Below, in pieces: positions 43,521-53,259 of a stretch of 64,000 nt of DNA (positions within the stretch are counted from its first letter, which is position 1; each line of letters starts with the position of its first letter). The notes beneath the pieces were generated by a model. It did not search any database and was not told the DNA's origin. It worked only from the letters and a program-made list of their open reading frames with translations. A program made the position numbers and the translations under genes. The DNA is from Rhodobacteraceae bacterium IMCC1335 (lineage in GTDB: Bacteria; Pseudomonadota; Alphaproteobacteria; Rhodobacterales; Rhodobacteraceae), in NCBI GenBank assembly GCA_039640495.1, contig CP046864.1, positions 3,521,001 through 3,585,000 of the forward strand, read 5' to 3'.

Positions 43521-44588
43521 TCAATCGATCGGAGCGTGCAGCTTTGTGTGTTTGGTAATAATTCCGCCCCGGTTTCCCACCTCAATCGACCCATAGCTTT
43601 CCTTGAAACACTCAGGCAGCGGACGGTCCCCTTTGATGGACAGCCAAAGGCGCATCAGATGGCGGCGTTGGCTTGGGTCAGGCCAATCAAGGAAACCGGT
43701 GCGGTCGTGCAGCTGAGAATGGTTATAGACAAACTGCATATCGCCGGGCTGTAACTGCATGCCAAAACACAGCTCAGGATCATTGGCCAAAGTGTCGAAC
43801 ATATCCAAGGCCTCCACATGTTCGGGCGTCAGGCGCATTGCTCCGTCAAACCGTTGGGCGCTGTCGATGTATTGGCGCTGATAGAAGACAGTTAGATGGC
43901 CTTCGTACCAGTTCAGCACCGGGATTTCCATGTAAGGCTTGGCCCCTTCAGGGATCTCGCCCCGCCGGTCGGTTGCAATTGGATCAAAGAGCTTTTCTAG
44001 CAAGTCAGGGCGGGCCTGTTTCATCCGATTATAAATTGTTTCGGCACTGACCAGCAGGGACTTGCCGCCTTCTTTCGCCTCACGTATGCACAACAATCCA
44101 ACCACATCTGCGCTGTCAGTGTGGAAGGTTTGGCGTTCGCAGGTTTGGTAAATGCGGCTGTTTGGGTCATTCGCATCCGCACCAATATCGCGCACATGCC
44201 CTAAAATATGCCCATCCGCGTTCTGAGACCGTGCACTTCCGATATGCGCGCCAATGCCGCAAAAGATCGTGGCGGCAAATGCTTGGGAGTAATTCTTGAT
44301 GGGCAGGCCGCGCAAAACCTCAAGCCCGACACCGGAAAGCAAAATCCGCTTCAGGCCGTCGAGATGATCTGCGAAAGTGGTCAAGGGAAAGGTCTGTTTG
44401 CTGATCTCGCCGATATCAATGCCGAGGCCCTGAAAGTGTGTCGCGGCGGCTTCAAGGTCGCGGACATCTTCGGCGGTAAGAGTGTAAAGCCAAGCATCAG
44501 GGTCGCACGCCATGTCAGCGCCCAGCCATGCTGAAGCCGTCGTGATAGCGTCAGGAAGCTTGGCCGTCTTGGTGGTTTGCTCTGACAT
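43521..44588 (-). CDS. TauD/TfdA-family Fe(II)/2-oxoglutarate dioxygenase
   Basis: A 355-residue enzyme. Iron ligands are the His and Asp of FHTDSAD (about residue 155) and the distal His of NHSQLHDRTGF (about 290), with a 2-oxoglutarate-binding Arg in RRHLMRLWL. Family members hydroxylate carbon next to a sulfonate, phenoxy or betaine group. Because a sulfite oxidase follows, an organosulfonate is a reasonable substrate, with sulfite released. The exact compound is not shown. It is transcribed away from the LysR gene. Confidence 0.88.
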   Translation of the reverse strand: MSEQTTKTAKLPDAITTASAWLGADMACDPDAWLYTLTAEDVRDLEAAATHFQGLGIDIGEISKQTFPLTTFADHLDGLKRILLSGVGLEVLRGLPIKNYSQAFAATIFCGIGAHIGSARSQNADGHILGHVRDIGADANDPNSRIYQTCERQTFHTDSADVVGLLCIREAKEGGKSLLVSAETIYNRMKQARPDLLEKLFDPIATDRRGEIPEGAKPYMEIPVLNWYEGHLTVFYQRQYIDSAQRFDGAMRLTPEHVEALDMFDTLANDPELCFGMQLQPGDMQFVYNHSQLHDRTGFLDWPDPSQRRHLMRLWLSIKGDRPLPECFKESYGSIEVGNRGGIITKHTKLHAPID

Positions 44589-44629
44589 ATCATCTCCTTG
44601 AGTCTTTCACTTTCTATTTTTTATTGGTA

Positions 44630-44642
44630 TTGTTAATCAAAA
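44630..44642. promoter_or_regulatory. Candidate LysR-type binding site
   Basis: TTGTTAATCAAAA in the 78-bp divergent region fits T-N11-A with an inner dyad TTG-TTAAT-CAA... It lies between the TauD-type gene and the LysR-type gene, where such regulators bind to control both. The region is AT-rich, so chance matches are likely. Confidence 0.3.
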
Positions 44643-44666
44643 CAAAATGAATAATAATCATACTCC

Positions 44667-45539
44667 ATGATAGCAGAACCCTCTCTTGCCGTGCTGCGGG
44701 CTTTGCAAAGCATCCATACTACAGGCAGCGTTTCGCAGACCGCAGGTGCACTTGGTGTCACGCAGTCTGCGATCAGCCGCTCGATTGGCAAATACGAGAA
44801 AGCCATCGGTCTGCAGATGTTACGTCGGGATTCTCGCCCTCTGACATTGACCGAGGAAGGCCTGCTGGTGATCGCACATGCGGCCGAGATTGACCGGTCA
44901 ATCCAAACCCTTGGCGACCGCCTCAGGGCACTGCGGCAAGGCAAAGATGGTGTCGTCCGGATTGGATCTTTTGGGTCATCGGCAACCGCACGCCTCTTGC
45001 CTGCGCTACTCAGCAAATTCGCGCGGCTTTATCCCGGCATTTCGGTTAGTATCGTGGAAGGTTCGGACGAAAGAACCCGTGCGGATCTTGTCCTTGGTAA
45101 CGTCGATGTTGCGGTGCTGGGCGACCCGGTTGAAGACTTCGATGCGATCCCCTTTGCGTCGGATGAACTTGTCGCACTGATCCCAATTGCGTCGCCACTT
45201 GCAGCCAAGTCACACCTTTCGCCCGCCGACGTCAGCAGTGCACCTTTTGTGATGACCCTGGCGGGGAGTGAGCCAATCATTCTGGATTGGTTCGAAGCCT
45301 CGAACGTACTTCCAAACATTAAACATCGCATCCAGCAAACGCAGTCCATCCTCGCCCTTGTCCGCGCAGGTATGGGCAACGCAATCGTGACCTCTCAGTC
45401 CCTTCCCGAAGGCGTGCATGACCTTTGCGTCAAACCCCTGCGTCCATCGACAAAGCGGCAAATTCACATGGTAAGAAAGGCAAGCCAACCAAGTTCGAAA
45501 GCGGTCGATGTTTTTTGGAATTGGTTATTGCGCGATTAG
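44667..45539 (+). CDS. LysR-family transcriptional regulator
   Basis: A 290-residue regulator. The winged helix-turn-helix is at the N-terminus (TGSVSQTAGALGVTQSAISRSI, about 17-38 in two parts) and the effector-binding domain runs from about 90. It is divergent from the dioxygenase/sulfite oxidase pair and is their likely activator. The next feature rightward is an IS1182-family element about 95 bp on. Confidence 0.9.
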   Translation: MIAEPSLAVLRALQSIHTTGSVSQTAGALGVTQSAISRSIGKYEKAIGLQMLRRDSRPLTLTEEGLLVIAHAAEIDRSIQTLGDRLRALRQGKDGVVRIGSFGSSATARLLPALLSKFARLYPGISVSIVEGSDERTRADLVLGNVDVAVLGDPVEDFDAIPFASDELVALIPIASPLAAKSHLSPADVSSAPFVMTLAGSEPIILDWFEASNVLPNIKHRIQQTQSILALVRAGMGNAIVTSQSLPEGVHDLCVKPLRPSTKRQIHMVRKASQPSSKAVDVFWNWLLRD

Positions 45540-45633
45540 GCTCATCGAGCCTTCATGCTTCAAATCCCTCTCGAAGGTCAGCTTTAGGTCTTTGTTGATA
45601 CGGTTATGCATGCGCGGCGAACGACCGCTCTCC

Positions 45634-47187
45634 GCCGATTGTGTTGAAAAACTCGTTGTTTTTGGGCCATTGATACTGGTTACTACGTTGATTTCATTTG
45701 GCTGTTCGTAGCCAGCCTGCCTTTCACCCTGCGGCTGGTCCCATGGGTTTGAGCTGAGCGAGTTTTCGGAGGTTTTGGGCGGTTGCTGCGAGGGTAAATT
45801 CGTCCTGGACGCCGTATGGGCCGCGTAATCGGAGCCTGGGCAAACCAAGGATGCGTTTGAGGTGGGCGAAGAGCATCTCGACTTTCTTTCGTCGGTTCGA
45901 AGCGGTCTGATTGAAGTCTGATGCAATGCATTGACGTGCAAATTCTCGGACGATCTCGTATTTCTCCCGATGAATCGCACGCGTCTCTGATTTGGGGCAG
46001 CATTTGGCTTTTAATGAGCAATCGATGCAATCGGATTTAAGGGCCCGGTATTTGCGCGCTTTCCATTTTGGAGCGTTCCGAGCGGGATCGGAATAGGTGC
46101 GTCGCGTATGCTTCATCTCTTTGCCGCCAGGACAGATATAGCGGTCGTTCTCATCATCCCATGTGAAGTCTGATCTGGAGAATGTCCTATCAGTGCGCTC
46201 ACCCTTATCAAAGACGGGAATGAAGGGCAGGATTTGTCGCTTGAGTGCCAGCCAAACAAGATTGTCAGATGAACCGTAAGCCGTATCAGCAGCGATCCAA
46301 TCCGGCTTCAGGCCAAAGCGTTCTTCGGTCCGGTCAATCATCTTGCGCATGGCTCCAACCTCGGCGGTTCTGTTCGAACGGCTGGCGTCGACATCAACGA
46401 TGATACTGTGATCTGTATCGATCAGATAATTGGTGGAATACGCAAAGAACGCCGGGCCTTTACGCGCTGCAGTCCATTGGCTGGCCGGATCAGCATGAGC
46501 AGTAAACTTGGGGTTGGTCGTGCTGGCCGCACCAAAGGCCTCGTCGTCTAGCGTGTCGAGATATTCCTGCACCGCGCGTGGTGCGTCATCGATGTCGGCC
46601 ACACGGGCTGCCCAGTCTTCAGGGTTGCTGGAGTTCTGTCTTTGGACATCTGCACTGATCAAGCTGGCATCGATTGCAAATCCTTGGCCGCCCACCAGTC
46701 CTTCTTCCATGCAGCGCGCAACAGTCGTCTCAAATACATGGCGCAGAAGGTCACTCTCGCGAAAGCGTCCGTGGCGGTTCTTGGAAAACGTCGAATGATC
46801 CGGGATACGCTCACTAAGGTCCAGGCGGCAGAACCAGCGATAGGCCAGGTTCAGATGAACCTCTTCGCACAAGCGGCGTTCCGACCGGATGCCGGAGCAA
46901 TAGCCCACAAGCAACATCCGGATCATCAATTCAGGATCAATGGATGGGCGACCAGTATGGCTGTAAAACTCGGCAAGATGCGCACGAATACTCCTCAGAT
47001 CAACAAACCGATCAATCGAACGCAACAGGTGGTTTTGGGGAACGTGATCTTCCAGCGAAAACTCATAAAACAGTGCTGCCTGCGCCTCCTGCCTTGGTCC
47101 CAACATCGCAAATCCCCCTGTCCAATACACAGATTGAATCAGCGATTGACCATTCGATCAAGCAAGAGTTTTTCAACACAATTGGCT
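45634..47187 (-). mobile_element. IS1182-family insertion sequence
   Basis: About 1554 bp bounded by inverted repeats: GCCGATTGTGTTGAAAAACT at 45634 and its near-complement (one mismatch over about 21 bp) ending at 47187. One transposase gene is inside on the minus strand. No direct target duplication is evident (CTCC left, TCGG right). It sits between the LysR gene and tRNA-Thr. Confidence 0.82.
45724..47106 (-). CDS. IS1182-family transposase
   Basis: About 460 residues. The N-terminal domain contains RPSIDPELMIRMLLVGYCSG and the ERRLCEE segment typical of IS1182/IS5-like transposases. The catalytic acids are in GFAIDASLI, IAADTAYGS and, near the C-terminus, RRKKVEMLFAHLK. A CxxC...C-type zinc-like patch (DCSLKAKCCPKS) is also present. 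The ATG at 47106 has AGGGGG 7 nt upstream. It appears intact. Confidence 0.92.
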   Translation of the reverse strand: MLGPRQEAQAALFYEFSLEDHVPQNHLLRSIDRFVDLRSIRAHLAEFYSHTGRPSIDPELMIRMLLVGYCSGIRSERRLCEEVHLNLAYRWFCRLDLSERIPDHSTFSKNRHGRFRESDLLRHVFETTVARCMEEGLVGGQGFAIDASLISADVQRQNSSNPEDWAARVADIDDAPRAVQEYLDTLDDEAFGAASTTNPKFTAHADPASQWTAARKGPAFFAYSTNYLIDTDHSIIVDVDASRSNRTAEVGAMRKMIDRTEERFGLKPDWIAADTAYGSSDNLVWLALKRQILPFIPVFDKGERTDRTFSRSDFTWDDENDRYICPGGKEMKHTRRTYSDPARNAPKWKARKYRALKSDCIDCSLKAKCCPKSETRAIHREKYEIVREFARQCIASDFNQTASNRRKKVEMLFAHLKRILGLPRLRLRGPYGVQDEFTLAATAQNLRKLAQLKPMGPAAG

Positions 47188-47506
47188 CGGTACTGCCATT
47201 CGATGCGGGATTATCTAACGACTGCTGTGCGGGAATTTGCCGACTTTTTAACGTGCGATCCGAACCGCTGCTTAGATTTCAGACAATGTAAAACTCGTCT
47301 TTTTCAGAGTGAATTCTATATTTTATTTCACCAAACCTATCATTTCTCAGACTGCTAAAATGGTAGGATCTGTCGCCATCGAAATTCTTTTGATTCTAAC
47401 GTTTTGTTCACGCTAGCTGGCCTAAGCCGCTTGTGGGACTAAGCCTGGGACCTTCCTTCAAATTAAAATATTAAATTAATGATTTCATATGACTAAGTTG
47501 CATATT
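47188..47506. other. Non-coding stretch between IS1182 element and tRNA-Thr
   Basis: About 320 bases. Small frames occur (for example RDYLTTAVREFADF on the plus strand), but none has a ribosome site or a family I recognise. It may be sequence left from a gene broken by the IS. Confidence 0.4.
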
Positions 47507-47582
47507 TGGTGCCGGTGATAGGACTTGAACCTACGACCCCATCATTACGAATGACGTGCTCTACCAACTGAGCTACACCGGC
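47507..47582 (-). tRNA. tRNA-Thr (anticodon CGT)
   Basis: A complete cloverleaf with acceptor arms GCCGGTG/CACCGGC, discriminator A and an encoded CCA, D-arm GCTCAGTTGGTAGAGC and T-arm with GGTTCAAGTCC. The anticodon stem CGTCA/TGATG holds loop TTCGTAA, giving anticodon CGT, which reads ACG. tRNA genes are common entry points for islands, and mobile DNA lies on its downstream side. Confidence 0.96.
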
Positions 47583-47623
47583 CCTAAAAGCGGTTTACAG
47601 GAATATATCAGATCAGGCAAAGC

Positions 47624-49135
47624 TCAATTTACAGGCTTTTCTTGGGCTTGCTCGGATAGCGCGATTGCCGCGCTTTCAGGGGGTGCGGTGTCAACATCTA
47701 ACGCTTTCTCTGGATCTAGCTTGTCCCCTTCAGCCGCCTCGGGACTTGCCTCAGCCATCAAAAGTTGCACCATATCCAATCCGTTTGATGTGCTAAGCTC
47801 CTCTGTGGGGGCGGGCCTCCAGCTTAAGGTATCAAAGGCTTCGCAATGCTGACAGGTCGCGGACCAAACAGTGTTGACCCCATGGCAGCTATCGCAGACC
47901 CAGCGCGGGCCGCGCTGCGCGGCTAAGGCTTTGGTTAACCAGCCTCGGATCACCTTGTCTGGGCTGCCCTGACCGCGTTCAATCGCCGCCATAATGGTAA
48001 GCACTCTTGCATCAGCCTCGGTCTCTAGCAAGGCGCCCACGGCGCGTTTTGCTGCTGGAAAATCCTCGGCATATAGGTGTAATTCGGCAAGCGCCAGCCG
48101 GGTTTCGCGATGCGCTGGCGCAAGTTTTTCCAGCACTGAAAACCGCTTGAGGCGCTGCTGCGGTGTTTCCTCTGGGGCCAGTTCGGCGAAGATACTCGCC
48201 AAATCTGGATGCGGTTGGGCTTGCCAGGCTTTCTTGATCACCCTTAAGGCATATTTGGGCTTTTCCGCGTCTAGATAGCTGCGCGCGGCCATCACGGCAG
48301 CGGGAACCAAATCGGGAGAAAGGCGGTTGGCTTCAATCGCGGCTTCGCGGGCCTCAATGCTTTGGCCCTGCCCGAGCACGTCTTTGGCCTGCGAAAGCGC
48401 CAGCACCGCATCCCGGCGTTTATGAACATCGCGCGGCAAAGCGCCATGTTTCAGCTTGGCGCCAAGTGTATGGCGCGCGCCCTTCCAATCTTTTGCTTGG
48501 GCTTGCAAAGCCAAAAGCGTGTCTTGTGTTTCAACGTGTTTTGGTTTGAGGGCGAAAGCCTTTTCCGCCAGTTTCAATGCGGTATCGGTTTTTCCATCGG
48601 CTAATTTTTGTTTCATAATGCCGCGAATACCAAGAAAGCGGGTGCTGGGTTCTTGAATGAGCTGCTTGTAAATCTCTTCGGCTTTGCGTTGGTCACCGGT
48701 TAATTCTGCGGCCTGCGCGGCCAACACATTGGTCAAGGCGGGGCGGTTCAGAAAGCGCTCTGCTTTCACCGCTTTGCTCAAGGCCAGCGTGCCTTCACCT
48801 GAGGCCAGCGCCAGCAATCCCTCGGACAGCGCTTGGTAGCCTTTGCGCTCGCGGTTGCGAAAGAAATAGCGCGTGACGGCGGTTTCATCGCCATTGATAA
48901 ATTTCAAAACGGCGATTAGCAGCCCGAATATTTTCAACCCAATCCAAACCAAGATGCTGAAGAAAAAGAGCGCAAGCACCGCCTGCAGCGGTGTGAGCGT
49001 ATATTCCGTGCCCGCCACGATGGCTTGCACATTGCCTAAGATCAGGTTCTGCCCATCAATCAGATACGCAACCCCAAGCGCTAAGGCAGCCACAATGACC
49101 AGAAATAATAAAATCTTTGTCAGTGAAATTAACAT
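47624..49135 (-). CDS. hemY: HemY-type TPR membrane protein with C-terminal zinc ribbon
   Basis: A 503-residue protein. Two N-terminal membrane helices (about 5-25 and 48-75) lead into HemY_N and TPR-like helices through about 390. A CDSC...CQHC zinc ribbon follows near 410-430, then an acidic tail. HemY (the HemX/HemY operon type, not protoporphyrinogen oxidase) is tied to late heme synthesis. Co-directional with the mitofilin-like and hemD genes, the usual alphaproteobacterial order. The TPR-plus-ribbon plan resembles LapB. Confidence 0.88.
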   Translation of the reverse strand: MLISLTKILLFLVIVAALALGVAYLIDGQNLILGNVQAIVAGTEYTLTPLQAVLALFFFSILVWIGLKIFGLLIAVLKFINGDETAVTRYFFRNRERKGYQALSEGLLALASGEGTLALSKAVKAERFLNRPALTNVLAAQAAELTGDQRKAEEIYKQLIQEPSTRFLGIRGIMKQKLADGKTDTALKLAEKAFALKPKHVETQDTLLALQAQAKDWKGARHTLGAKLKHGALPRDVHKRRDAVLALSQAKDVLGQGQSIEAREAAIEANRLSPDLVPAAVMAARSYLDAEKPKYALRVIKKAWQAQPHPDLASIFAELAPEETPQQRLKRFSVLEKLAPAHRETRLALAELHLYAEDFPAAKRAVGALLETEADARVLTIMAAIERGQGSPDKVIRGWLTKALAAQRGPRWVCDSCHGVNTVWSATCQHCEAFDTLSWRPAPTEELSTSNGLDMVQLLMAEASPEAAEGDKLDPEKALDVDTAPPESAAIALSEQAQEKPVN

Positions 49136-49145
49136 AATGGCTATC

Positions 49146-50360
49146 TTAACCCTCTATCAACCGGCGTAAAGACAGCAGCGCATTCTGGCGCGCCAGTTTC
49201 TGCTCTACCAGCGCTTTCCAAGCCGCCATTTGAGCCGCTGGTGCCGGCGTCAGATCCGCAATCTCTGCCAATACGGTGGATAGGTCGCCCGAGGTCAAAG
49301 CCGCTTCTGCACGCGATAAGATTGCATCCGTGCTTGTGCCCGTTTGTGGAGCCAGCGATCGTGCATTCAATTGTCGCTTTAGAAACGCGCCCAGCCGGGC
49401 CGCGCTGAGGCTAGCGGGCTGTGCGGGGTCACTTGCGGCCAAGGCCCGCCGCGCCGCTGAGGGAAATTGCTGCTTCAATTGCTCTAAATCTACCCCGCCT
49501 TGATCGGCGCCAAGCTCAAGCGCCGGCGGTATCGCCAGATCGCTTAAAGCGCTGATTTTGAGTAAGGTTTGCCGATAGGGGCGGTTGTCGCGCAGCGCGT
49601 CTTCGAGGGTAGCCAGCAAATGCATGAGTTCACGGCTTTGGTGTTGATTTTGCGCCTGCTCGGCGCTCAGTTTGTCTTGACTGATCAAATCATCAATAGT
49701 TTTTTGTAGCGCGTTGATACGCGCTTGCTGTGCGTCGAGCGTGCTTGCAAGCTCACTCAGCACCGCTGCTGGGGCAGATGGGGTTGTGTTGACGGCGTTT
49801 AAAGCGCCAAAGGCGGTTTGTAAATTTTGCACGTCATCGCGCAGCGCGCGCAGTGTGGCGTTGGAGTCTTGAATTTGCGTTTCAAGCGGTATTTGTGCAG
49901 TGTAATCGCTCAAATCTTTGATTTGCTGCGCCATTTGACCTGCCTCTGCGCGCCGTTTGTCTGCCGCAGTGTTAAGGTTGCGCAGATCGTTTTGCAGCGC
50001 CGCGATATCTGCCTCAAATTTTTTATCTGCACTGGGCGGCATCGTCCATGGGGTGATAAAAATGCCCGATAAAAATGCCAAAGCAATCACGGCAGCTGCG
50101 CTTGCCGCCCCCGTAATCGCCGCCGTAACGCGTGAAGGATGGCCTTGATTTTTGGGCTGTTTATCAGCGGGGCTTGGCGGTGGTTTTGAAGCATCGGCCT
50201 TCGGGGCGGCGGGATGAAAAGGCGCTTCAGGAACCTTGTCTCGGGGCAATTCTTCGGGAAAATCATCGGTTTTTTTATCCGGTCGATCGGCGCTTGGCAC
50301 AGGTTCATTTGCCGCATTTTCGGGGGAAAGCGCCTTTGCGTTCTCGGTGTTATCTACCAT
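49146..50360 (-). CDS. Mitofilin-family inner-membrane protein
   Basis: A 404-residue protein: a Pro/Lys/Asp-rich cytoplasmic N-terminus (about 1-75), one membrane helix (VTAAITGAASAAAVIALAFL, about 79-98), a long coiled coil (about 115-240) and a mitofilin-like C-terminal signature with WKALVEQKLARQNALLSLRR. Alphaproteobacterial mitofilin homologues shape the inner membrane and contact the outer membrane. Its place between hemD and hemY is conserved in Rhodobacterales. Confidence 0.85.
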   Translation of the reverse strand: MVDNTENAKALSPENAANEPVPSADRPDKKTDDFPEELPRDKVPEAPFHPAAPKADASKPPPSPADKQPKNQGHPSRVTAAITGAASAAAVIALAFLSGIFITPWTMPPSADKKFEADIAALQNDLRNLNTAADKRRAEAGQMAQQIKDLSDYTAQIPLETQIQDSNATLRALRDDVQNLQTAFGALNAVNTTPSAPAAVLSELASTLDAQQARINALQKTIDDLISQDKLSAEQAQNQHQSRELMHLLATLEDALRDNRPYRQTLLKISALSDLAIPPALELGADQGGVDLEQLKQQFPSAARRALAASDPAQPASLSAARLGAFLKRQLNARSLAPQTGTSTDAILSRAEAALTSGDLSTVLAEIADLTPAPAAQMAAWKALVEQKLARQNALLSLRRLIEG

Positions 50361-50396
50361 CGAATAGGGCCTTTGTTCCTTTGGTTTTCTGCGCCA

Positions 50397-51146
50397 TTAT
50401 GTGCCTTTATTCTTGGGCTCAATCAACATCATATCCTGAAATCGGCGTAAAACAGCCTTAAGCATCGCACCGCGATTTGGATGAGTTGCGACAGTTGTTT
50501 TGATATGCGGCTGCGTGGAAAAACACGCGGCCACGGTTTGGCTGATCGCGATGATCTCGCTGCCATTAGGAAGCGGGCCATAGCTCTGCAAAAGCCGCGC
50601 CGAGCGTGGCGAAAACACCGGAACCAGCAGCGCTTGTGGCTGGGTGAACAAAGCGCGGGCCTGAAGGCTGAGCGGTGTTTCAATTTGATCATAAATCACA
50701 CATTCAGTGCAGGGAATACCTTTTTTGGTCAGGGTTGCAGCAATCTGGCCGCGGCTATGCTGCCCATGCGGGTGGATAAGTGGCCCTGCTGCCCCTGTCT
50801 TTTGCACCAATAGGATAAGATCTTGCGCAGCTCCTGCGCTGCTTATCACGAAAAATCCCAATTTTTTTGCCGCCTCCGCGGTGGCCTCGCCCACGGCGAA
50901 GCAGGTCATTTTTTTGGGGATAGGCGCGTGCGCAAAACACGCGACCGCATGTCGCGAGGTGAAAAGCACCGCGGCATAGCCGGATAAATCTGGCAGGGTG
51001 CCGATGGGGGTTATGTCAAGAACCGGGCTGATTAAGATCTGTGCGGCGGGCTGATGCGATAAAACCTCTTGCGCAAAGGCCTGTGCGTCTTTTTGGGGCC
51101 GGGTCAACAAGAGCGTTGGGCTTTGAGGCAAGATATTGTTTGTCAT
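50397..51146 (-). CDS. hemD: Uroporphyrinogen-III synthase (HemD)
   Basis: A 249-residue cytosolic enzyme that closes hydroxymethylbilane with inversion of ring D to make uroporphyrinogen III. The fold's two-lobe pattern is visible, with [14 protein letters not shown] at the start, [15 protein letters not shown] near 80 and [12 protein letters not shown] near 180, the typical HemD landmarks. It is divergent from tsaD with 24 bp between starts. Confidence 0.88.
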   Translation of the reverse strand: MTNNILPQSPTLLLTRPQKDAQAFAQEVLSHQPAAQILISPVLDITPIGTLPDLSGYAAVLFTSRHAVACFAHAPIPKKMTCFAVGEATAEAAKKLGFFVISSAGAAQDLILLVQKTGAAGPLIHPHGQHSRGQIAATLTKKGIPCTECVIYDQIETPLSLQARALFTQPQALLVPVFSPRSARLLQSYGPLPNGSEIIAISQTVAACFSTQPHIKTTVATHPNRGAMLKAVLRRFQDMMLIEPKNKGT

Positions 51147-51170
51147 GGATTAGAATGTTACCCCCCCAAC

Positions 51171-52295
51171 ATGTTTGAGACAATGGATGAAAACATTTCG
51201 GCGCGGTCGGCGCTTTTCCTCGGGCTTGAAAGCAGCTGCGATGATACAGCGGCAGCCGTGATTTCCTGCCCGTCCGGGGGGCGGGTTGAGATCAAATCAT
51301 CGGTCGTGATGGGCCAGTCAAATTTGCATGAGGCATTTGGCGGTGTGGTGCCGGAAATCGCAGCCCGCGCGCATGCTGAGCGCCTGGATCTCTGCGTCGC
51401 AAATGCCCTTGAGGAAGCCGGGTGTGATTTACAAGATGTCACGGGCATTGGAGTGACAGCGGGCCCGGGATTGATCGGGGGGGTATTGTCGGGTGTGATG
51501 TGTGCCAAAGGCTTGGCTTTGGGCGCAGATAAACCGTTGATCGGGGTGAATCATTTGGCGGGGCACGCGCTCACCCCACGGCTGACGGATCAAATTGCCT
51601 TTCCTTATTTGATGCTGTTGGTGTCTGGCGGGCATTGCCAGTTTTTGATTGTTTCCGGTCCGGACCAGTATCACCGCCTGGGGGGCAGCATTGATGATGC
51701 CCCCGGTGAAGCGTTTGACAAAACGGCCCGCCTGATTGGGCTTGGGCAGCCCGGGGGCCCTGCCATTGAAAACGCGGCGCTGCTTGGCGATGGCAAACGC
51801 TTTTCGTTTCCGCGCCCGCTCTTGGATCGGGCGGGGTGCGATATGTCATTTTCCGGTTTGAAAACCGCGGTTTTGCGCAGCCGTGATGCGCTTTTGGCCG
51901 AACAGGGGGGGCTGTACCCACAGGATCAGCGCGATCTGAGCGCCAGCTTTCAAACCGCGGTGGCGGATGTTTTGGCGGAAAAAACCACACGCGCTTTGAC
52001 AGAATATTTAGCCGCTGCACCGCCGCAACCATGCTTGGCCATGGCCGGGGGTGTAGCGGCGAATAGGCAGATTTGCGCGGCTGTGCAGCAGGTGTCTGCG
52101 GCGATGAAGGTGCGCTTTGTGGCGCCGCCTCTGGCGCTATGCACCGATAACGCGGCGATGATCGCCTATGCAGCCGCAGAGCTTTACCGCCTTGGGCAGC
52201 GCGACGATATGTACCTTTCCGCCCGCCCCAGATGGCCGTTGGACACCCGACAGCCAAGTTTGATCGGAGCAGGCAAAAAAGGTCCGAAAGCATGA
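51171..52295 (+). CDS. tsaD: tRNA threonylcarbamoyladenosine transferase subunit TsaD
   Basis: About 374 residues (370 if the ATG at 51183 is used; no strong ribosome site decides). It transfers the threonylcarbamoyl group to A37 of ANN-reading tRNAs with TsaB and Tsa[15 protein letters not shown] opens the ASKHA fold. Metal ligands are in NHLAGHAL and [11 protein letters not shown], and VSGGHCQF is the nucleotide loop. A frame beginning at 51069 overlaps hemD and is rejected. Its stop overlaps gpsA by 4 bp. TsaE is encoded at 59146. Confidence 0.94.
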   Translation: MFETMDENISARSALFLGLESSCDDTAAAVISCPSGGRVEIKSSVVMGQSNLHEAFGGVVPEIAARAHAERLDLCVANALEEAGCDLQDVTGIGVTAGPGLIGGVLSGVMCAKGLALGADKPLIGVNHLAGHALTPRLTDQIAFPYLMLLVSGGHCQFLIVSGPDQYHRLGGSIDDAPGEAFDKTARLIGLGQPGGPAIENAALLGDGKRFSFPRPLLDRAGCDMSFSGLKTAVLRSRDALLAEQGGLYPQDQRDLSASFQTAVADVLAEKTTRALTEYLAAAPPQPCLAMAGGVAANRQICAAVQQVSAAMKVRFVAPPLALCTDNAAMIAYAAAELYRLGQRDDMYLSARPRWPLDTRQPSLIGAGKKGPKA

Positions 52296-53257
52296 GTATC
52301 TCGGTTTTGGGAGCGGGTGCGTTTGGAACGGCTTTGGCGATCGCCTTGGCCAAGCACAGGCCCGGGGTTAGGTTATGGGCGCGGGATGCCGCGCAGTTGC
52401 ACAACATGCAAACCGCGCGTTGCAATCAAAAACGATTGCCGAATATGGGGTTTCCTGAGGCGCTTGAACTTACCGCTGATTTGGCTGAATGCGCCGCTGC
52501 CGAAATTGTTCTGCTGGCTGTTCCAATGCAGCAGCTTGGCGGATTTCTTTCCGCGTTGCCCCAAAAGAAATCCCCTAAATATCTGGTAAGCTGTTGCAAA
52601 GGTATCGATCTGGCAACCGGGAAAGGGGCCTCTGCCTTGCTAGAAGCCCAGGCCCCAAACGCGCAGGCTGCGGTGTTAACCGGCCCCAGCTTCGCAACGG
52701 ATCTGGCTGCAGGTTCGCCAACGGCGTTAAGCTTGGCCTGCGCGGATGCAGCTGCGGGCCTGTACCTGCAAGAGCAACTCTCAACTCCCAGTTTGCGGCT
52801 GTATCGCAGCACTGATGTGACCGGAGCTGAGCTAGGAGGCGCGTTGAAAAACGTGATCGCCATCGCGTGCGGGATTACGATTGGGGCCGGTTTGGGGGAT
52901 AGCGCCCGTGCCGCGCTGATGGCTCGGGGATATGTTGAAATGCAACGGTTTGCAGCGTCTTTGGGTGCGCGGGATCACGCGATGGAAAGCCTGTCGGGGT
53001 TGGGCGATTTAAGCTTAACCTGCATGTCGGATAAGTCGCGTAATTATCGCTATGGTCACGCACTGGGGCAGCAGAAAAAATTTGACCCTTTGATCACAGT
53101 GGAGGGCGTGGCTACCGCAAAGGCCGCCTTGGCTTTGGCCAAAAACCAGAAAATTGATTTGCCAATCACGCAGGTGGTGGTTCAGTTGTCAGAGGATAAA
53201 ATAGAGGTCGCAGAGGCGGTGGATCTTTTGATGTCGCGCCCTCAAAAACAGGAATAA
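52292..53257 (+). CDS. gpsA: Glycerol-3-phosphate dehydrogenase [NAD(P)+] (GpsA)
   Basis: A 321-residue cytosolic enzyme that makes sn-glycerol 3-phosphate from DHAP for phospholipid synthesis. The nucleotide-binding [10 protein letters not shown] is near residue 7. VSCCKGID and TGPSFA follow. [14 protein letters not shown] holds the catalytic Lys (near 190) and [11 protein letters not shown] completes the signature. The ATG at 52292 lies in the tsaD stop. Note that the aldolase operon at 13069 should also feed the DHAP pool. Confidence 0.94.
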   Translation: MSISVLGAGAFGTALAIALAKHRPGVRLWARDAAQLHNMQTARCNQKRLPNMGFPEALELTADLAECAAAEIVLLAVPMQQLGGFLSALPQKKSPKYLVSCCKGIDLATGKGASALLEAQAPNAQAAVLTGPSFATDLAAGSPTALSLACADAAAGLYLQEQLSTPSLRLYRSTDVTGAELGGALKNVIAIACGITIGAGLGDSARAALMARGYVEMQRFAASLGARDHAMESLSGLGDLSLTCMSDKSRNYRYGHALGQQKKFDPLITVEGVATAKAALALAKNQKIDLPITQVVVQLSEDKIEVAEAVDLLMSRPQKQE

Positions 53258-53259
53258 GC

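Noticed and set aside
45540..45633. Possible gene fragment between the LysR gene and the IS1182 element
   Set aside because: A minus-strand frame continues from the IS but matches nothing I recognise and is too short to support.
46508..47358. Plus-strand frames inside and beyond the IS1182-family transposase gene
   Set aside because: They are antisense to a clear transposase and carry no family sequence.
51069..51170. Upstream extension of tsaD into hemD
   Set aside because: It overlaps the start of hemD, adds no TsaD-like sequence, and ATG codons at 51171 and 51183 fit the family N-terminus.
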